In this document: piece by piece, positions 33,566-47,600 of the stretch
Numbering within the stretch: the first letter of the stretch is position 1
Layout of the letters: each line of letters begins with the position of its first letter
DNA from: Nymphaea colorata
Lineage: Eukaryota; Streptophyta; Magnoliopsida; Nymphaeales; Nymphaeaceae
Length of the DNA: 64,000 bases
Assembly: GCF_008831285.2 (NCBI RefSeq)
Contig: NC_045138.2
Span: 22,663,934 to 22,727,933, forward strand
Direction: 5' to 3'
Program-made: the position numbers and the translations under genes
The notes under the pieces: model-generated
The model's database searches: none
What the model was told of the DNA's origin: nothing
What the model saw: the letters and a program-made list of their open reading frames with translations, nothing else

Positions 33566-33773
33566 GGGTGGACAACATGATTGGTATCGGATGGGTAATT
33601 AGATACTTGGCCTATGATGGGTCAGGCTTGGGTTGAATATTTGACTTTCGGGTTGACCTGATAAAAAAAATTGTCAGGTTGGGCTGGCCCGAATAGAGTG
33701 TTGGGGGCCTGATCGCTGCAATATATATATATTTTTGAGATATTAAATAATAAAATGTCAAAGGTTTGAAATA

Positions 33774-34642
33774 AAGGTAGACATCAAACCAGACACCCGA
33801 TGGGTATGAAGTTTATGGACGAGCCCGGTTTGATAACTAAATGGTTCGGGTCGCTAGCTATGTCACAATGGTACGAGTACCAGGTACTGGTATCGTAAAT
33901 CTTGGTACGGGTACAACAACTATTATATATTATTAATATAATTAATTCAAAAATTTGAAAAAACCAAATGAAACCATAGATAATGGTCTCACCAGTCATA
34001 ACAAAAAAACATAAAATGTCATAGATAATCTCATAAAACATACAATATTCTTTCCATGAATCCATAGATCAAAAAAACATAGAATGTTCCTTTCATCAAT
34101 CCATGAAAAAGATGATGAGCAGGAAATTTTGCCAGAATGTGCCATCGATGTTGGGAAACTAGAATGAAGAACAAATCTCGCAACATTGAAGCATATCGGA
34201 AGTCGGGAACCCTAAAAATCAAAAGGGAAAAACACAAAAACTAACAAACGAAAAACCTGCCATCGCCCACTCACCATCCGTCACCGTTTTCCGTCCGTCG
34301 CCGGTTGCCGGCTGCCGTTCGTCACCGGTCTGCAGCTGCCCAAACGCCCACCGAAGACCTTCTGTTGAAAGTCGAGAGGGAGGAGGAGAGGGGCGTCGAA
34401 GGGTTTTTGGTTGTTTAAACGTTGTTTGGATCCAGTTCTGACCTGGATCCGGATTTGACGTACCGCCCCATACCGCCATGCCCGTTTTGCCATACCAGCA
34501 TACCGGTACAGGTACACGATTCATTTTGGCATACCGCTGTGACATAGACTGCTGGCAAGAGCTTCGGGCCAGACTGAGCTCGGGTTTGTTAAGTCTTGGG
34601 CTGCTTTGGCCTGGCCTGGCCCGACTCAATGCCCAGCCTTAA
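33774..34642 (+). mobile_element. hAT-like non-autonomous element, split by another element
   Basis: The outer element starts TAAAGGTAGACATC and ends near ATGCCCAGCCTTA, weak inverted repeats of the TAAGGxTGGACAT kind. Its sequence outside the nested insert (33774-33857 and 34548-34642) is about 180 bp and matches 32540-32680 in reverse orientation, including TATGAAGTTTATGG and CTGCTGGCAAGAGCTTCGGG. No target-site duplication was found for the outer element. Confidence 0.5.
33858..34547. mobile_element. Nested TIR element, CTATGTCAC family, with GC-rich interior
   Basis: The element begins CTATGTCACAATGGTACG and ends CCGCTGTGACATAG. The related outer-element copy at 32540-32680 lacks it, marking both ends. 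Flanking octamers GTCGCTAG and ACTGCTGG agree at half their positions and differ only by transitions, fitting a decayed 8-bp target-site duplication. The left part is AT-rich; 34230-34480 is GC-rich with repeated CCGTC/CGCCGG words and a minus-strand ORF, possibly captured host DNA. It shares its terminal motif with the 351-bp element at 42959-43309. Confidence 0.65.
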
Positions 34643-35288
34643 CCACACGAGAGTCATATAAAAGAGGAGGCAAGGCCAGTGTCAACTAACGGCTGTGCAA
34701 GGCAAGGTTGTAGAGGGAGAGGACCAGATTAGGCATGGAAAACAAAGAAGAGAGATCGGAGGAGAGAAAAGAGGTTGCCTTACTCTTTGCCGGAAAATTA
34801 AGGCGTATATATGTTAACGAGGGGGACATTGGGTGGATATACGTTAGCAGGGCATTGTAGTCATTCAATCTTTTTTAACTTGTGTTAAGTAGTCAGTATA
34901 AGCATCCACCACGTATGAGTGGATGTTACTTAGGCTTCTAATTGAGAACTCTTAAAAGTTAAGCATGTTCGTGTAATATTATAAAAAGAATGGGCATGGA
35001 TTTGTAAAGTTTTATTTTCTGAATCTCTCTTCAGACGCTGACGTGTTCAATTTCAATTTGGCGGATGGAATTCAGCATCCAAGCATTTTTTGGGTCCTAC
35101 GGCCGAGATGACGATGTGGCGGCCACGCCTTTCCCGCCTCCTCCCTCCTCGTTCCCTTCACAATCCAAGGTAGCCCGGAAAAGCCAGAAAACTCAGACGA
35201 CAGGTTTCGTCAGCTTCTTCATTCCTGAATCCTGCTCGAATCCCTTTGTTTCAGGCACAGAACTCCTCCCGTGGTTGAAGTTCGTAGC
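34643..35288. other. LDAH 5' flank
   Basis: Upstream of the LDAH start. An ATG at 35065 opens a frame of 110 codons that overlaps the LDAH start in another frame, so it would act as an upstream ORF if transcription begins before it. A possible 5' UTR intron (donor CCAAG|GTAGCC near 35168, acceptor TTTCAG near 35254) would remove part of it. No TATA box could be fixed. Confidence 0.45.
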
Positions 35289-35624
35289 ATGGATCCTCGA
35301 TTCGGTCCGAGGAGGCACGCCGATTTCCGGATTTGCAGCGTCTCTGGGTGAGATTTCTTTCCTTTCATTTCGCGAATCATTTTTCATGTTATATTAGGAT
35401 ATTTCGGACTTTGGGCTCACGGAGTATCAAGAATGCCGTTAATCTAGTGTCATATTGGTCTCTTTATCATATTTGATATTTTTCTTTTTCTGTTTGGGTA
35501 TCTACAGTTTCAAAACGGAGGTGCTTGAGTTGCGGGCAAGGAATCCTTCTGTTTGTGTGTTGGTGATCCCGGGAAATCCAGGTTTCTGTCTTTTAGGATA
35601 TTCAGCTGAGTGAATTTTGGAGTC

Positions 35625-35676
<52 letters not shown>

Positions 35677-38600
35677 AATTTTTAGCCGAATAATGATCGG
35701 GATGTGATAATTATGAGGAAATTGATGGTTTTCAGAATGAGGTGGCTTTGATCTCTTTAATTTGATTTTCTTCGGTCGGTTACACTTCCGGACAATTTAT
35801 AAACTTTGGCGGACTTGTTTGTTCAGGTGTTGTTTCCTTCTACAGGGATTTCGTTGAAGCAATCTACGAAATGCTTGATGAAAATGCTTCAGTCATAGGC
35901 GAGTCTCTAGCACATTTTCCTTTCTCATTTCTTCTTTTTCTTTTTCTGTTTCTCCTCCTCGTCCTGATTTATGTTTCTTTTCTCTATGTTAATTTGTGGT
36001 TTCTTTTCTGTGACTCTGCAAGCTACGAGCAGCGGTTGGACATATTGGCCATACTCAAAAGGTAGCGTGCAGTGGGTGTCAGCGTTCTTTTCTTGAGAAG
36101 AATCGATATGCATATGAAATGAAATGCTAATTCTTTCGGTCAGTTAAATTTACTTAAACAGAATAGCTTTTCGGTAAGCAGCTGGTTTTCGTACCATAAG
36201 GCATTAACTTGATGCTCTCAATGTGGTTCTGAGTAACGCGGTTTGGACAGAGCCGACGATTTCACTCAGCCGACTCATGAGTTAGACGACCACACCTAGT
36301 TGAGACGAGTTAAGAACATTAAATATCGTCTGTCATGATGTCTTCTGTCCTTATGTGTGGAGATAGGCGACAGGCAGCTCAACATTTATGGCTCACGGTT
36401 ACATGACTAGCTAGATGCAATCTACTTGGTTGATGGGAATTTTTCCGTGATGCCTCGCTATCTGATATTGGCAAGTGGACGCCTTTTTTTTTTTTCTTTC
36501 TTTCTTTCTCTCTTCTTGGTCAAGTTTTCCAACAAAAGAGGTTGCTTCCAGTTTTATGCGCATCGCTTAGTCACTGAATCTTCTGAATCTGGACGTTCTT
36601 TTTACAGGTACTGTGGAGTTCCTTTAGTTTCAATCAATAACCAGTAAATGGTTTCTGGCCACCACCCATTTTCCACATTGTATTTGAATCTCTTCTTTTT
36701 TTCTTTATACTAAGTTGTCTCAATTATACTTTCCTATTCCTACGAGCCATCTAATACCTGAATTGTTTTATTATGCCTATTAATCAATCTTGCATAATAT
36801 GGTGCATTTATCTTTCACGCTTTCTGCTGATAAAAGTACCTTAAGTGATCTATTCCCGATTGCAGAACTGGGAAAGAGGAAGGTTGTTTACGCTCCAGGA
36901 TCAAATCAAACATAAGGTGTCCAGCTATTGACCAGTTTTGCTTATTTGGGTAGTCAAACGTGGCAGTTTCTGAGCAAGTATAATTACTGTCATATCCATT
37001 GTGTGGCAACGTCAAATTCTTTAGCTGATTGATTAGGAATAGATTGTGTGACACAGGATCTATTTATCTGAAGAACTTATCAGCTTGGGTGCATTGCAAC
37101 TCATTTAATATTCTATATGCTATACAAGGGTTTCTGTTACTTTTTTTTTTCCTAGTTTCCATGGGATCATATTACTTCTCTGGTGAAGTTCTTCTTTTAT
37201 TTTCTTATTCATCCTCTTCTCTTTGCCAGATAGACTTTGTAAATCAAGAGCTTCAAAGTACCAGAACTCCGATAGTGTTGGTACGTTTATGTTTGAAGTC
37301 TAAGAATGATTGCTCTTGTTGTCTAAATGCTTGATTTTTTTTTTTTTTGGTCTCGATAATTTTCTTAAATTTAACTATCTTGTTTACTGAGTGCCTTTTG
37401 GCTCTCTCTGATGATGGTGTTACTCTTCGAGCTGCTTGGTTTGTTCTTTGACTTGTATTAATGGATGATACTTTTTGGTTTTTGCTTTTGTTGAAGACCT
37501 ATAGATTACATTTTGGTGCAGATAGCAAACTGATATTTTCTTAAGAAAAGTTGAACACGTGTTTTATCAAGGGTCAATAGTGTAAGAATCTTTGCTTATT
37601 CACGTCTCTCCGTCTAAAATCAGGTAGAATGAGAAGAAGAAATAGAAGAGAAGACAAATGAAGGAAGAGAGTCACACGCGTTAACAGCCGTGTGATCCTT
37701 AATCTATATTAAAGAATTAACCTAATCAGGTTATAACAAAATGTACACAAATTATATAACATTTACAGAAGTGCCACCGCCTAGTATGTTTAGGCGTGTG
37801 GATTAGAAAACAAGTGGATCGGGTCTGAATAGACCCGAGCCAACATACGCACAAAACTTAACAGCCCCCCTCAAGTTGTGCATGAGATTTGACCATGCAT
37901 AACTTGTTCTTCAATTCCCAAAAGTGCTGCCCTGTGAGTCCTTTAGTAAAGATATCAGCTATCTGTTCACTGGTGGATATATAAGTAGGCAAAATCTCGG
38001 CTTCTTCAACCTTCTGACGGATGAAGTGTTGATCAATCTCTATGTGTTTGGTACGATGATGCAGAATGAGATTGAAGGCAATTTTTATTGCACTTTGATT
38101 GTCACATAGTAATGATGACTGGGCAATAGGAAGATTAAGCTCTCCAAGCAAATGTCGTAACCATGATGCTTCAGCTGTCCCTGCAGCCATTGCTCTGTAC
38201 TCTGCCTCAGTGCTGGATCGTGTAACAGCACGCTGCTTTTTACTGCTCCAACAAATGAGATTAGAATCAAGAAAGACAGAAACCTGAAACTGATCGTCGA
38301 TCATCGGGATCGCCTGCCCAGTCTGCATCAGTATATGTATATATGCTATGTCCAAGAGAAACATTTGAGCATTTTGTGTAGACTAGTCCATCTCCAAGAG
38401 AAGCTTTGAGATACCGCAATATCCGCTTAGCGGCATCCATATGTCATTCTGTGGGGGCATGCATGAACTGAAAAATCTGATTTACAGCATATACTATGTC
38501 TGGGCGAGTAAAAGTGAGGTATTGTAACATACCAACAATACTGCGATAGAATGTAGGATCGGAGTATGCTGCAGTTCCATCAGATGAAGTCAACTTAGTG

Positions 38601-41600
38601 TTTAGAACACTAGGAGTAGTTATGGGTTTGCAATTAGTCATGCCTGCCTTGTCCAAAACATCAAGGGTATACTTGTGCTGCGTAAGAGTCAATCTATCAT
38701 TTGTCCTGTCAAGCTCAACACCAAAAAAATATCGTAATTCGCCGAGATCCTTCATCTTGAATTCTTGCTTCAACATATCTTTAACATAGGATATATGTGA
38801 TGCCGAGTTCCTAGTGATAACAATATCATCAACATATATAAGCAACCAAGTGGTAGCTTCTCCGGAATGATAGATAAACAAAGAGTGATCGAGAGAGCTT
38901 CGGAGAAAACCAACTTGTTGTATATGATGAGAAAAACGATCGAACCATGATCTAGAAGCTTGCTTCAACCCATATAGAGATTTTTGTAATTTACAAACTC
39001 ATTGTTGAGGATCATGAGTAGTATAGCCAGGAGGTTGCTCCATGTAAACCTCTTCCTTAAGAATCCCATGAAGGAATGCATTTTTAACATCTAACTGATA
39101 AAGAGGCCATCCATATGAGACTGCAAGAGAAATAACCACGCGTATTGTTCCCATCTTGATGACTGGACTGAATGTTTCATCATAATCTTCCCCATATTGC
39201 TGAGTGAACCCGCGTGCCACAAGACGCGCTTTATGTCGATCAATGCTACCATCTGGCTTATATTTCAGCTTGTAAACCCACTTGGAACCCACAACATTCT
39301 TATCATTTGGACGAGGAACAATCTGCCAAGTTTGACATTCATGCAAGGCTGTCATTTCCTCATTCATAGCTTCAACCCAACATTTTTCCTTACTCGCATG
39401 GTGATAAGATTTTGGTTCCACCTTTTTGTTGACTTCTGTCATAAACAACTGAAAATCCAAAGAAAAAGTATTATAGCTCACCCATCTATCAATAGGATGT
39501 CTCACGCGTTGTGACTGGCGTGGAACTGCGGGTGGATCTGTCGTAGGAACTGATCGCCTAGAATACACCAGGCCTGAGAACCGATTATATGTAGGTGGAT
39601 CATTGGGCTGAGGAAATGGAGGCACGCTGTCCAAGGAGCTACTTATAGGTGTTTCGGGTTCATTAACAACTTGCTCCTTGTGTTCATTCAACTTTTCCGC
39701 CCCTTGTCTTAAGATTTCAGCATGTAACCAAGTATCATAAAACTCATTTTTGTCCTTGAGTGTCAGAGAAGTTGCCTTGGAGTCTTGTAACCTGCTTTCA
39801 TAAAAAATAACATGCCGTGAAATATGTACACGCCCAGTTTTAGGGTTGTAACATCTATAACCCTTGTAATTTTCTGCATACCCTATAAATCTGCACAAAA
39901 CAGCACGATCTTGAAATTTGTTTCCTAAGGAAACATCAACATGCACATAGCACACACATCCAAAAACACGTAAATCTTCATAACACGGCTGTTCTTGATG
40001 TAATAGAAAAAATGGAGATTTTCCATCAAGCAAAGCCAATGGCAGTCGATTTATAGCATGAACAGCTGTATGAAAAGCCTCGGTCCACAATGTCATAGGT
40101 AAGTCTGTGTCATGCATCATGCTAAGGGCGCTTTCAACAATATGCCTATGTTTCCTTTCAGCAATTCCGTTTTGCTGAGGTGTATGGGGGCATGAAGTTT
40201 GTCTAGTGATCCCATTATCTAGTAGATACTCAGTAAATTCACTAGAAATAAATTCACCACCACCATCACATTGAAAATGCACAATATTGCTGGAATATTT
40301 ATTTTGAACCAAAGCATGAAATTGAGTGAACAGGCGGAAGACTTCTGATTTGTGTTTCATGAAATGAATCCAAGTATATCGGGAATATGAATCAATAAAA
40401 ATAACATAATATCTACTCCCAGAAGAAGAAGGAATTGGAGCAGGCCCCCAAACATCGGAATGTATAGTGTCAAAAGCCTTTGAAGCTCTTTTATTTATTA
40501 ATTGAAAAGGAAGGGCATGGCTCTTACAGATATGACAACTCGAGCACATGCTGGACTCACTGACTGAACTCAGACTGGACTTATCTAAGAGCCCGTCTGC
40601 AACAAGACTTCGAACAAAAGACTGACTACAATGAGCTAACCGACCATGCCAAATGGATGGCTTATTATATTCTGCGACATTGATTTCACTATGAATTGAA
40701 AAGGATTGATCTGAAGGGTGAGATTTTGACAACTTTGGAGCTTCTTCAAGAACATACATGTCGCCTTTGCGAGTGCCCTCAGCGAACGTCCTCTTGGTTC
40801 GAGCATCCTTGACATAAACAGAAGACGGTGTGAATTCAACAGAGGAGTGAGTATCATCAATCAGTTTGGACACTGAGATAATATTTTTCTTGACACTTGG
40901 AACAACAAGGACATTCTTTAATGGAATGGAAGAGGAACCCATAGATATTTGTGCATTTCCAATGTGCGATATTGTGTGATGGGAACCATCTCCCGTGACA
41001 ACTGAGCCTTGATCTAAATAAGGGAAAACACTAGATAAAGTACTTGTGTCACCAGTAACATGGGCTGCTGCTCCAGAGTCCACATACCACTCTCCTTGCT
41101 CATTTTGCTTCAAGTGGAGCTTAGATAAGGCTGTCATAAGAAGTTGTTGCACCTCCGATGAAACATTTGATGTTGGATTTGAGCTAGATGAGGATGAAAC
41201 TGACCCTACTGCTGCCTTGTTTTCACGCCTGACTTGATTATTTTTATTCTGAGGATTGTGCCAACATTCTGATTTCACATGTCCCCTCTTATTACAATAG
41301 AAGCAAGTCGGAACCCTTCTAGATGTGGCGGCAGTAGTATTCATGCCTGGTGGTGTCGGGAGAATCCCTCTTCCCATTCCTGCCTGAGGAGTCCAATGGC
41401 GAGTACGATTCCCTTGCAATGCATGTGTTCCTGTAATCAATACATTGTGGCTGTTGGGAGAAATCAAATTCTGTCGCTGCACACGACTAGCTTCGTGTTG
41501 AAATAACTTGGCTTTCATATCTTCAAAAGATGGAAGGACAGGTAAAACCTCCAAGGCTGTGCAAAAAATATCAAACTCTGTTCCCAGGCCACTCAAGGCT

Positions 41601-44600
41601 TGTTGCACTTTGTCTTTATCGCTGACAGGATGTCCAATGGCAGCAAATTGATCACTTACGTTTTTGATTTCATTCAGATATTCCAAAACTGTACGCGTCC
41701 CACGCTTGATATCTTGAAATTGTCTTCTTAATTGCAGAAACCGTGCTTCCGATACTTGAGAGTACGTTGTGGCAAGGGTAGACCACAATTCTAAAGTTGT
41801 TAAATCATTATCAATGCCTCTTAATACCTCCTCTGACAAGGTAGAAGTAATATATGCGACAAGTGACTGGTCGTGGGCCAGCCAAACATCATATTCAGGA
41901 TTACTTGCCGTAAGAGTATCATATTCAATGCTAGTTTCACTTCCAGCCGAAGCCCCAGTAGCTTGATCTCCCACTACGGTCTTCTTCACTTCACGGTAAA
42001 TATATTTTGGAGGTGAGTAGTGCCATCGATATGCCCATAGAGTCTATGACTTTTAATAAATGGAACAATTTGGCGTTTCCAAGTCAAATAGTTACTATGA
42101 TTCAGTTTTTGGGAGATAAGTTGGGAGAGAAAGCTGGAGGATAGAAGAGAGGGCGTCGGCTGATCCATGACTGAAGAAAGATGATTAGGGCAGACAACCT
42201 GAGGCAGAAAACTGGGCAAATTGGGGCAGCAACAGAATTAGGGCAAAAACGAACCGAAATTAGGGCAAATTGATTAGGGCAAATCAATTTAGGGCAAACG
42301 ATGAGAGTAAATCACACAAGATTCAAGGCAGAAACCGAAATGAGGGATATCCACGCCAGAAATGAGTACTTAGGGCAGATTAGGGATAATCACGTCAAAC
42401 TGAAACCACTCACCGGAGGACGAGGTAACCTGGCTCTGATACCATGTAAGAATCTTTGCTTATTCACGTCTCTTCGTCTGAAATCAGGTAGAATGAGAAG
42501 AAGAAATAGAAGAGAAGACAAATGAAGGAAGAGAGTCACACGCATTAACAACCGTGTGATCCTTAATCTATATTAAAGAATTAACCTAATCAGGTTATAA
42601 CAAAATGTACACAAATTATATAACATTTACAGAAGTGCCACCGCCTAGTATGTTTAGGCGTGTGGATTAGAAAACAAGTGGATCGGGTCTGAATAGACCC
42701 GAGCCTCCATACGCACAAAACTTAACAAATAGTGTGCAGCCTAACCTAAATATAGAGTGGTTCATTCCCCTTCTCCCTAGACCCTCACTTCACAATGCAT
42801 CAAGGAAAACAGGAAGACCTTTTGCTACAAGCATCTGATGGCCTCTTTTAGTTCTTTGGATATTGTGAACAACCAGTACGAATTGCGCTCCCAAGTTTCA
42901 ATCTTGTGGCTGCATCACTGGTTAGGGCCCTTAAGACATTTCCTTCTACAGGTTTGACCTAAGTCACACGGGTGCGCCAAATATGGTGGTGCACCTGTGT
43001 CAACTCGGGTGCGGGTGCGACCTGACACGGTGCTGCTGACCACATCCGTTCTTATTTTCTCTTGTTTTTTTTCCTTCTCCTATCTTTCCCTCTTCTCTCT
43101 CTCCTCTTCCATGTTATTGAATAAAATTTTGAATTTTGTATGAGATTAAGGTAACCTTGATAGAAAAAAGTTTTAATATAGACAAATAAAATTACTTACA
43201 TATATATACATATATATATATATATGTCCTCACCACACCCGCATCTAATTTTTTTTGGATCTTGCCGCATCCCGCACCAGCAACCACACCCCGCACCCGT
43301 GTGACATAGGGTTTGACAAGAGCATGCTACTGGCTGAATGGTATAAAAGATGTTAAGCCTAACTAGTCAAGCAAATCATGGTAACCTTTTCTATGGCTTG
43401 AAGTGTTGAATGGAACTTTTTGGATTGGGTAATTTTAGTAGCCTCCACAATTTGATGATGAGTATTTACTCCTAGTTTCAATGGTGCAAGTTGCAACTTC
43501 TTTTGGTTACCAATGTGGGAGACTAATAGTGATGTACTTAGGTGATAAGTCCACTAACCCAGTACAATTTCTGGCATCTAAATTCTTTTCTTTTACCCTT
43601 TATTTTGCAGGTTGGTCACTCTATCGGTGCATACATATCATTACAAATTTTTAAGCAAATTTCTTCTCAGGTTAGTTGGCAATGTCAGTCACTTAGGCAA
43701 ATCATTACTCCATATCCTTGTCATTAAAAGTTGTTCCTGTTGTCACATGCTGTAGGTTCAATTTACTATAGGCTTATATCCATTTTTAACTCTGAACAAG
43801 AAATCATTGCAACAGTCAATAATAAGGATCATTACGAGGTAAATTTCTTTTCTTTTAATGAAAGATTCTTGTTGTTCGTGTTGTATGAATTTGCTTATTC
43901 TTTTCTCTCCTTTTCATTTCTAAATGATTTTAGAAATAGAGCTTGATAATAGTTAAAGCTAGCACCATGGGCATCATATCAAAATTTTCAACTATATCTG
44001 GGTTGTTTATGAGTAAGACCTATAGTTAGTTAGTTGGGCCTATTTTTTCCATATAATCCGGGTTTCCTGTTGAATTTTGTACATGTTATTATCTGTTTGC
44101 ACCTGACTAATCAACATTCTTATAGAGTACTAAGTGTACATTGAGTTTTTCTGTTTAATATTCTGTATATGTGTTTTTGGCCTTTTGGCTTAGATACATT
44201 GGTTCCCTTATTGAATTATGTGCATGATAATCTCTATTCGCACATCTATTTATTCACGTTAGTATATTGTCAAATGCATTGCACTGTAGCTAAAGATCTA
44301 ATGCAAGAAGAATTAAGATTAACTAATCTTAATCCAACTGCACTCACAACTAAACTAATACTAAACTTGAACTAACTAAAAACTCAAGCAAAGATCAAAC
44401 GAACAAGAACATAAGAAAACTAACAAACACTTCATTTCTTTCAACTTTTTGATTGTCTTTACAAAATGAACCATCGTCCCTTTATATAGAGAAAGGGATG
44501 GATTGTGGACCTGGATCCATTTATAAGTACTGAAAACCTAACTAGATCCAATTACAAGATTTGGTTATGCTTTCATCTTGCATCAGACTCCCCTAGTTGG

Positions 44601-47600
44601 AAAAGAGTCATCCTCGACGAGTTTAAATCTTTCATTCTGCCAAAATAGTTCTTCACCTTAGAGAGTTTGGACAAGGTTTGGATCTACTGAACAAAAGGTT
44701 CCACCACTCATATGTTAAAGTGGTGGTCTGCTCACTATCTTCTGATGATGATCAAGGTGGTGGCTTCGGCGGTGGCTTTAGAGAAGGAACCTGAGCTTGG
44801 ACATGATTTATGGGCATCCCCAAATCAAATCCAGTCTTAAATGATGGAACGAACTGGTTTGGATCTAGATTCAAACCTTTATACCTGTGAATTGGGCGAT
44901 ACGGGTCCGAACTGGATCCAAAAACCGGTTCAGGTTGAACCGGTCCCAAAAGGGACCGACCCAAACCCTCGAGCGCCTCAAGCGGTAACTCGAGGAGCTG
45001 CTCGAGTTTCCCTCTTTCCGCCTCAAACAGAGGCGGAAGGGGCAAACCAGAGGGTGGAATCAGCGCACCTCGCCCAACCATCCCGTCTGAGGGCAGAAGG
45101 CGGAAAGGTGAAGGTTTCGCTCTGATACCAATTAATGCAAGAAGCATTATGATTAACTGATCTTAATCCAACTGCACTCACAACTAAACTAAAACTAAAC
45201 TTGAACTAACTAAAAGCTCAAGCAAAGATCAAACGAACAAGAACATAAGAAAACTAACAAACACTTCATTTCTTTCAACTTTTTGACTGTCTTTACAAAA
45301 TGAACCATCGTCCATATAGAGAAAGGGATGGATTGTGGACCTGGATCCATTTATAAGTACTGAAAATCTAACTAGATCCAATTACAAAATTTGGTTATGC
45401 TTTCATCTTGCATCAAGATCTCAGCCAAAAGTGACGTTTGCAAAGCATTCGTCTCCATGTCATGATAAAACCTATGAATGGCCATACAAATCATGCTTTT
45501 GATGAATTGGCAGGGTTTTTTATGCTTAAAAGGTTCAGACTGCTAATTTCAAATCTTTACAAAAACAGATATAAATTCTACAAAGTGAGAAAACATGATT
45601 AATCCTAGTTTTGATATATGGATATAACATTCTTGTACTTAGTTTAACAAAAATACACTCAGTACTGTTATATTTAGAACACATTCCATTTGAATGTACA
45701 TGATAATTTTCATATATATTTGAAATGCTGGGTTAGGCAGACATCCAACTAGATTGCATGCAAGCAACATAGCATAGGTATCAAATGTTTGGCCTCCTTC
45801 AACTTGATGGTTTCAAGCGAATCCACATGACCCATAATTGAAGCTTTAGTTGACAAGAAAAATTGAATCTTAGAAAACCTCACGGAAGTAAGAAGAGAAA
45901 GGTGCATTTTGTGTGAATATATGTATATCCCTTTAAAAATCCTTATTTAATCATTAAAGGTGTCCAGATTTGTCCTTATATTAATAGTTTGTAGGAGATT
46001 ATTTTAAGGGAAGTGCCAAACCATCATATTTATAGCATCTAAATGTGTGAATATATACTTCATAGTAACTGAGCCCCTGAAGAGCTACATTTTTCAGATC
46101 AGCTGTCCTATCGACTTTTTTGAGCACTACTGCTGCAGTATTGGGATTAATTCCAAGCTTTGCATCCAAGGTTCTCGTCAGAATAAGTATGGGCAAGCAA
46201 TGGTCTACTACAGCTGTTGAAGCTACATGCAGTCATCTACTGCAAGTAAATTTCATTCTCTGCACAACTAATAGATGGAGAGTTGGTTGGTCATTCTTCA
46301 TGTTGTCAATTGACAAGTGTCTCACCTACATTCAGCCAGACTTTTCCTGTGAATGCACGTGGTCGGTCAGTTTATGGAGGCTAGACATGATTAATCTATG
46401 CTATTAATAAGGTTCATTTTGTGTGCTGGAGGCTGTGCATTCTGAGTGATTATTTCTTCAGCTTATTTATTCTCTTATGATGTCAGGACACAATTTCAAT
46501 ACACATTGCCGCTTATTTATATGAATGATGATATAGTAAGAAACATTGTCCCTATTTGACACCAGTGTGGCAGTGTGGTGATATAAAACAAAGTGCCTTG
46601 ATAGGATGGGCACAAATGGTGCTGTGATATGTTAAGATCACAAAATTATGATGTATGCCAATTAAAATTCTTTTCATTCAGAAGGAATTGTTCATTAAAC
46701 ATGGGATATGTTGCTTGTCTGCTGATGGATCATTAACCTTTGTTAAGCACTTAAGTTTTTGCAATTGCACTTCTACCATTTTCCTTAGATGCTATATATG
46801 GTTCTGTAGATGAAAGCATTAATTTTATTTTCATTTCAATATTGCTATTTTTTTACTAGTCTGTAATGCATTTCTAAAACCTACTCAAGTCTTGCATTTT
46901 CTTTTGGTACCCTCTTCTCTCGCTCCCCCATACACAAAACACACAATATATCTGATTTTTGGGTTATACAGTCTGGAAGTGATTTTTTACATGCACTCTG
47001 GCATTTTTAGGTTCTTCTTTTTCCTTATACATGAATTTGGGATATCCAAGAATGTATAAGGTAAAAAATTATGATTTTTGATGATTAAATCGGATTTTAT
47101 GGGGTGATAAACCTAAGACCATTTGATTTTAAAACATCTATAAAAAACTGATTGACAGGTGAATTATCATGATTTTTTACTCCTATAGCTTTGAACATTT
47201 AGAATCCATCATATTGTTGGATTCATTGAAAATATCTCCAAAACATATGGAAGGTTATGTGTGTGTGTGTGTGTTAGTTTTGCATGTGTGTGATGAGTTT
47301 CTCTTAGCCTTGCAGTTCTAGCCTATTGTATAGCTGACATGCTTAAACTTGCATCAATTTGCAGTACAATGCAGTGCGAAATATGTGCTTTATGGCAATG
47401 ACGGAATTTGAAAAGGTAGTGAAGGCAATTGCAGTTCCTTTATTTTTACGTTTCTAGGAATCACAACATTTAAATTCAAAGTATCTCTTCCATTTTCGCC
47501 CCTGGTGATGCAAGCAAGTAGACCATTGGTAACTAGCTTCTGGGTTAGTTAAATCTTATTTTGTGGACACAAACTTGTTCAATTGATGAATTTTAGCATA

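Larger units (their letters stand above)
37581..42727 (-). mobile_element. Complete Ty1/copia LTR retrotransposon in LDAH intron 6
   Basis: 5147 bp with two 283-bp LTRs and the 5-bp target-site duplication AATAG (37576-37580 and 42728-42732). It is oriented antisense to LDAH. On the minus strand the order is 5' LTR (42727-42445), primer-binding site directly abutting it, gag, protease, integrase, reverse transcriptase, RNase H, polypurine tract, 3' LTR. This domain order (integrase before RT) defines copia. The LTRs differ at 6 of 283 positions by eye (about 2%), so the insertion is evolutionarily recent. The coding region nevertheless has several breaks. Confidence 0.97.

Noticed and set aside
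34219-34629. 136-codon minus-strand ORF in the nested TIR element
   Set aside because: It runs across element ends and GC-rich repeated words; no domain is visible. Kept only as possible captured DNA.
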